From positions 1 to 52,032 of the forward strand of contig JAITIC010000179.1 of NCBI GenBank assembly GCA_031279635.1: 52,032 nucleotides of DNA, given 5' to 3'. The DNA comes from Treponema sp. (lineage in GTDB: Bacteria; Spirochaetota; Spirochaetia; Treponematales; Breznakiellaceae). This document shows, piece after piece, positions 49,457 to 52,032 of the stretch. Positions within the stretch are counted from its first letter, which is position 1. Every line of letters starts with the position of its first letter. The position numbers were made by a program, and so were the translations under genes. A model generated the notes under the pieces. The model worked only from the letters and a program-made list of their open reading frames with translations, was not told where the DNA came from and did not search any database.

Positions 49457-50161
49457 CTAGAATCTCCAGCCGAAAGCGAGCGTCATTCTGGGCCCGCCTA
49501 CAAATATGTAATCGGCGACCGTGTCGATCATGTCATCCAGACCGGATCCCCCGACAGCGCTATTGGCCATGTCATTCGCCATATCCTGATATTCCTGGGG
49601 TATTCCCCCCGCCGACACGCTAATGTTGCTCTTGTCGCCAATCCCCGCCGAATAACCAAAGGCGGGTTCAAAGACAAACCCGCCCGGCCTTCCGAAATCA
49701 ATTCTCCAGCCCAGCTTCGCGCCCAGTTTAAAATAATTCATATTGGTGCCTATATTCGCGCTGACGCCTTCGGCGCTCCCTGAGCCGGACAGGTTGAAAT
49801 TCGCGAAACCGAGCATGCCGTCAAGAAAAAAAGCGCCGCCAAAGGGATAAAACCGCCCGTGGCCCTCAATCGAATACGATTTCATATCCATCGTTACCGG
49901 ATCATACGATGCCGTAATGCCCAGGTAGGCAAAACGCGCCGCCACGGAAAACCGCTGCCAGGGCTGGAACTCGTATTGCCCGGCAATGCCGAAACCGCTG
50001 CCGTTCAGGCCCTCCCCCACAGCGCCGAGCGTGGCTCCCACGGCAACGCCGATAATGGTCGGGCCAACGTCAACCGTAATCGTATGCTTCTCCGGCATCT
50101 GCGCAAAAAGAGATGCCGACAAAACCACGCCGAGAACCAATACCAAAATGCTTTTCTTCAT
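49457..50161 (-). CDS. Outer-membrane beta-barrel protein
   Basis: A 234-residue protein with a signal peptide (residues 1-20, ILVLVLGVVLSASLFAQ) and about eight amphipathic beta strands, e.g. GFGIAGQYEFQPWQRFSVAA and KLGWRIDFGRPGGFVFEPAF, with a terminal Phe (MTLAFGWRF) as used for barrel assembly. It resembles small OmpA-N or OmpW-like barrels in layout only; no family is assigned. A strong GGAGGAAG site precedes the ATG. It is separated from the nucleotidase by 60 bp on the same strand. Confidence 0.75.
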   Translation of the reverse strand: MKKSILVLVLGVVLSASLFAQMPEKHTITVDVGPTIIGVAVGATLGAVGEGLNGSGFGIAGQYEFQPWQRFSVAARFAYLGITASYDPVTMDMKSYSIEGHGRFYPFGGAFFLDGMLGFANFNLSGSGSAEGVSANIGTNMNYFKLGAKLGWRIDFGRPGGFVFEPAFGYSAGIGDKSNISVSAGGIPQEYQDMANDMANSAVGGSGLDDMIDTVADYIFVGGPRMTLAFGWRF

Positions 50162-50220
50162 AATGCTTCCTCCATCAAATTATTACCCGCCGAACCGCGG
50201 CGGGGGCGGTTTATCGTTCT

Positions 50221-51786
50221 TTAGGGGCTTACTCCATCGATTACCTGCATACGGCCGTCGGTGGAGGGCGTAATGATCCCGTTCTGGGAGTTGATGTATT
50301 CGATTACCACATAAGAGAGCAGCAGCGAAGTGTTGAAGGGGTCCTGGGACCTGGTCAGTATCGTGTAACCATCGCCCCCGCCGAGAAGGTAATCGTTGGT
50401 ACAGAAGCGGTACGTCTTGTTGGAATCCACAGGCGCGCCGCCGATGGTGAGATCGCGGATTTCTTTGTTGGGCACGTCCAGGGTATAGCGGACTTCTTTG
50501 GAGAACTGGGGGAAACCGCCGTTGCCCTGGGGGATGGTGGCGATATACTCAAAGAGTTCGAGTATCTGCGATCCCTTGAGGGAGACTATAAAGAGATAGT
50601 TTTCAAACGGCAGCACCGTGAGAATCTGTTCTCTGGTAAGCGGCCCCTTGGGCAGTTCCGCCCGCATGTTGCCACCGTTGTGGAAGGCAAAGTCGATGTT
50701 CTGGCCGGCAACGTTCCTGAAGTACCAGACGTTGGCGTCGGTGATCATGTTGCCCAGGGCCGTCTCTCCGTAGCGGGTAAGGCGGTTGCCAAAAATAAAC
50801 GTATCGGCGGCCTGCCCCACCACTTCCTTGAGGCTGGCGTTGGACTTTTCTATATAGGGCGCGAGCAGGGCGGCGACCGCGGGGTCCGGCGCGAATGTCT
50901 GTTTATCCTTGTTGTTGATCTCTACCGGCCTCCAGTCAAAGGCGGCCAGTTTTCCGTCCTGTATCGAAAGCCTTCCTTCTCCCACATACTTTCCCCACTC
51001 GTTGGAAGTAACAATGAACGTATTCCCCACCTTCCGGGGGGCGTCAAAGAAGCTGTGGGAATGGCCGTCCACGATGATGTCGATTCCCGGCACCGAAGCA
51101 GCCAGAATCGGCGAAGTGATATGCACATCGCTCTCCGCCACATCCCCGATATGGGTGATGCCGATCACAATGTCGACTTGTTCCTTGTTCCGCAGAATGT
51201 CCACCACGTCCAGGGCCGCCTTTATTTCGGGAATAAACATGAGGCTCTTGTCCGGGCTGGCGATAAGCTCGGTACGCAGGGTGGTAATACCGAAAATCCC
51301 CACCCGAAAGCCCTGATATTCCTTTATAAGGTACTGGTGTCCTCCAAGGAATGCGCCGTCCGCGGTTTTGATGTTGGAGGAGACCAGGGGAAAGCGTACC
51401 AGCGCCAACTGCTTGTTGAGTTTTTCCAGGCTGCCGTCAAATTCGTGGTTGCCGAAGGTTCCCACATCGTAGCCGATAAGGTTGTAAGCGAGCAAATCCG
51501 GTTCGGCGGCAAACATATTGGAAAGGGCCGGTCCGGTGTTTATGTCGCCGGCGTCGATGAGAAGCACGTTGGGGTTGGCGGCCCTGACGGACTTGACGTA
51601 TGTAGCCCGCTCGGCAAGCCCTCCCCGGCCGCCGTTGGGCAGCACCGAGCCGTGATGATCATTCGTGTGAAGCAGCACCAGCTCGTAGGTTTTGCCCGCT
51701 TCCGCCAAAGGGCGGGCAAACAGGCCAAAGGGGGCAGCCATCATGAAGATCGCCGTCAAAATCGCGAGACGTTTCATCAATTTCAT
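50221..51786 (-). CDS. Exported 5'-nucleotidase / UshA-family metallophosphoesterase
   Basis: A 521-residue periplasmic enzyme that would dephosphorylate nucleotides or cleave related compounds. Signal peptide residues 1-25 (LAILTAIFMMAAPFGLFA). The metallophosphoesterase motifs are complete: LHTNDHHGS, IDAGDINTG, TFGNHEFDGS, GITHIGDVAES and VDGHSHSFF. The C-terminal nucleotidase domain has FHNGGNMRAELPKG and GGGDGYTILTRSQ. I use ATG 51786 because GGAGGTGAAT is directly before it; an in-frame TTG at 51798 overlaps that site. It may be in one operon with the barrel gene after it. Confidence 0.88.
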   Translation of the reverse strand: MKLMKRLAILTAIFMMAAPFGLFARPLAEAGKTYELVLLHTNDHHGSVLPNGGRGGLAERATYVKSVRAANPNVLLIDAGDINTGPALSNMFAAEPDLLAYNLIGYDVGTFGNHEFDGSLEKLNKQLALVRFPLVSSNIKTADGAFLGGHQYLIKEYQGFRVGIFGITTLRTELIASPDKSLMFIPEIKAALDVVDILRNKEQVDIVIGITHIGDVAESDVHITSPILAASVPGIDIIVDGHSHSFFDAPRKVGNTFIVTSNEWGKYVGEGRLSIQDGKLAAFDWRPVEINNKDKQTFAPDPAVAALLAPYIEKSNASLKEVVGQAADTFIFGNRLTRYGETALGNMITDANVWYFRNVAGQNIDFAFHNGGNMRAELPKGPLTREQILTVLPFENYLFIVSLKGSQILELFEYIATIPQGNGGFPQFSKEVRYTLDVPNKEIRDLTIGGAPVDSNKTYRFCTNDYLLGGGDGYTILTRSQDPFNTSLLLSYVVIEYINSQNGIITPSTDGRMQVIDGVSP

Positions 51787-51917
51787 ATTCACCTCCAAAA
51801 AGTTTACTGCGGAAAACTTCCAAAACCCAAGCGGGGTTTTAGAGATACGTTATAGTAATATGGGATTTATAAACCTTTGAAGGGATTTTGTCTACCTCTC
51901 CTGGAACATAAATCTGA

Positions 51918-52032
51918 GCCTGTCCCAAAACTAATTGACTGTGCGCTCACGTTCCCGGCATAGCCGGGGGCACGGTTTTGGGACAGGCCCGTGCAGTTTT
52001 TCAGGCTTTCAGCCTTGCAAAACTGCGAATTT
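51918..52032 (+). repeat. Palindromic repeat block at the right edge
   Basis: A full 71-bp element (51918-51988) with 14-bp terminal inverted repeats, then the start of the AAACTGC hairpin module (51991-52032, cut by the window). It is the reverse complement of the block at 44290-44401. No gene is seen in 51787-52032. Confidence 0.8.

Noticed and set aside
50680-51855. 391-codon open frame on the plus strand
   Set aside because: It is antisense to the 5'-nucleotidase, whose metal-binding motifs are complete.
1-52032. CRISPR array, tRNA or rRNA genes
   Set aside because: No regularly spaced direct repeats, tRNA TPsiC-loop-like sequences in a cloverleaf context or rRNA-like sequence were seen in the intergenic regions by eye.

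Overview
The window looks like chromosomal DNA of a moderately GC-rich anaerobic spirochaete of the Treponema lineage, most like the hydrogen-metabolising, nitrogen-related treponemes known from termite guts. The reasons are: the gene order tamB-bamA-skp-mutS, which I recall from Treponema pallidum (about TP0325-TP0328); a thymidylate kinase gene beside a small hypothetical gene; a vWFA-like and a pallilysin-like protein in one operon; a trimeric [FeFe] hydrogenase; and NifH/NifB homologues. The species is not established from the sequence.

Layout. 1-3 kb: start of a minus-strand gene at the edge, then modABC (molybdate import) between inverted copies of a dispersed repeat. 3-5.3 kb: LUD-domain protein, GNAT acetyltransferase, 2-hydroxyacid dehydrogenase. 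5.5-6.8 kb (minus): hypothetical membrane protein and tmk. 6.9-17.3 kb: tamB, bamA, skp and mutS, i.e. outer-membrane assembly plus mismatch repair. 17.7-19.1 kb: FGGY sugar kinase. 19.1-22.2 kb (minus): vWFA protein, nrnA and pallilysin-like protein. 22.7-27.8 kb: five-gene operon for an NADH-linked, probably electron-bifurcating [FeFe] hydrogenase. 27.9-29.7 kb: purine permease and DinB protein. 30-30.6 kb (minus): Hsp20. 30.9-34.4 kb: clpS-clpA-aat, a compact N-degron proteolysis module. 35.1-44.2 kb: nifH-like, nifB-like, two complete NitT/TauT-type ABC importers and a UroD-family methyltransferase. 44.2-45.1 kb: palindromic repeat and a broken toxin-antitoxin pair on the other strand. 45.2-49.3 kb: corrinoid protein, two more UroD-family proteins and a corrinoid-reactivating [2Fe-2S]/ASKHA protein. 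49.5-51.8 kb (minus): outer-membrane barrel protein and a periplasmic 5'-nucleotidase.

The most notable region is 35-49.3 kb. A nitrogenase-reductase homologue and a full-length NifB (maker of the FeS-carbide precursor of nitrogenase cofactors) are translationally coupled to an importer of the nitrate/sulfonate/taurine class, with no nifD or nifK in the window. This runs into a second importer and a corrinoid methyl-transfer set. I infer a system that imports a small methylated or sulfonated/aminated compound and removes a methyl group or reduces the substrate. The substrate and the catalytic NifDK-like partner, if any, are not visible here.

The intergenic spaces carry several families of dispersed palindromic repeats (a TTCGAAAGTCTGG/GGAGGCTCAT family, a 71-bp element with 14-bp terminal inverted repeats, and short hairpin modules). 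No CRISPR array, tRNA or rRNA was seen.
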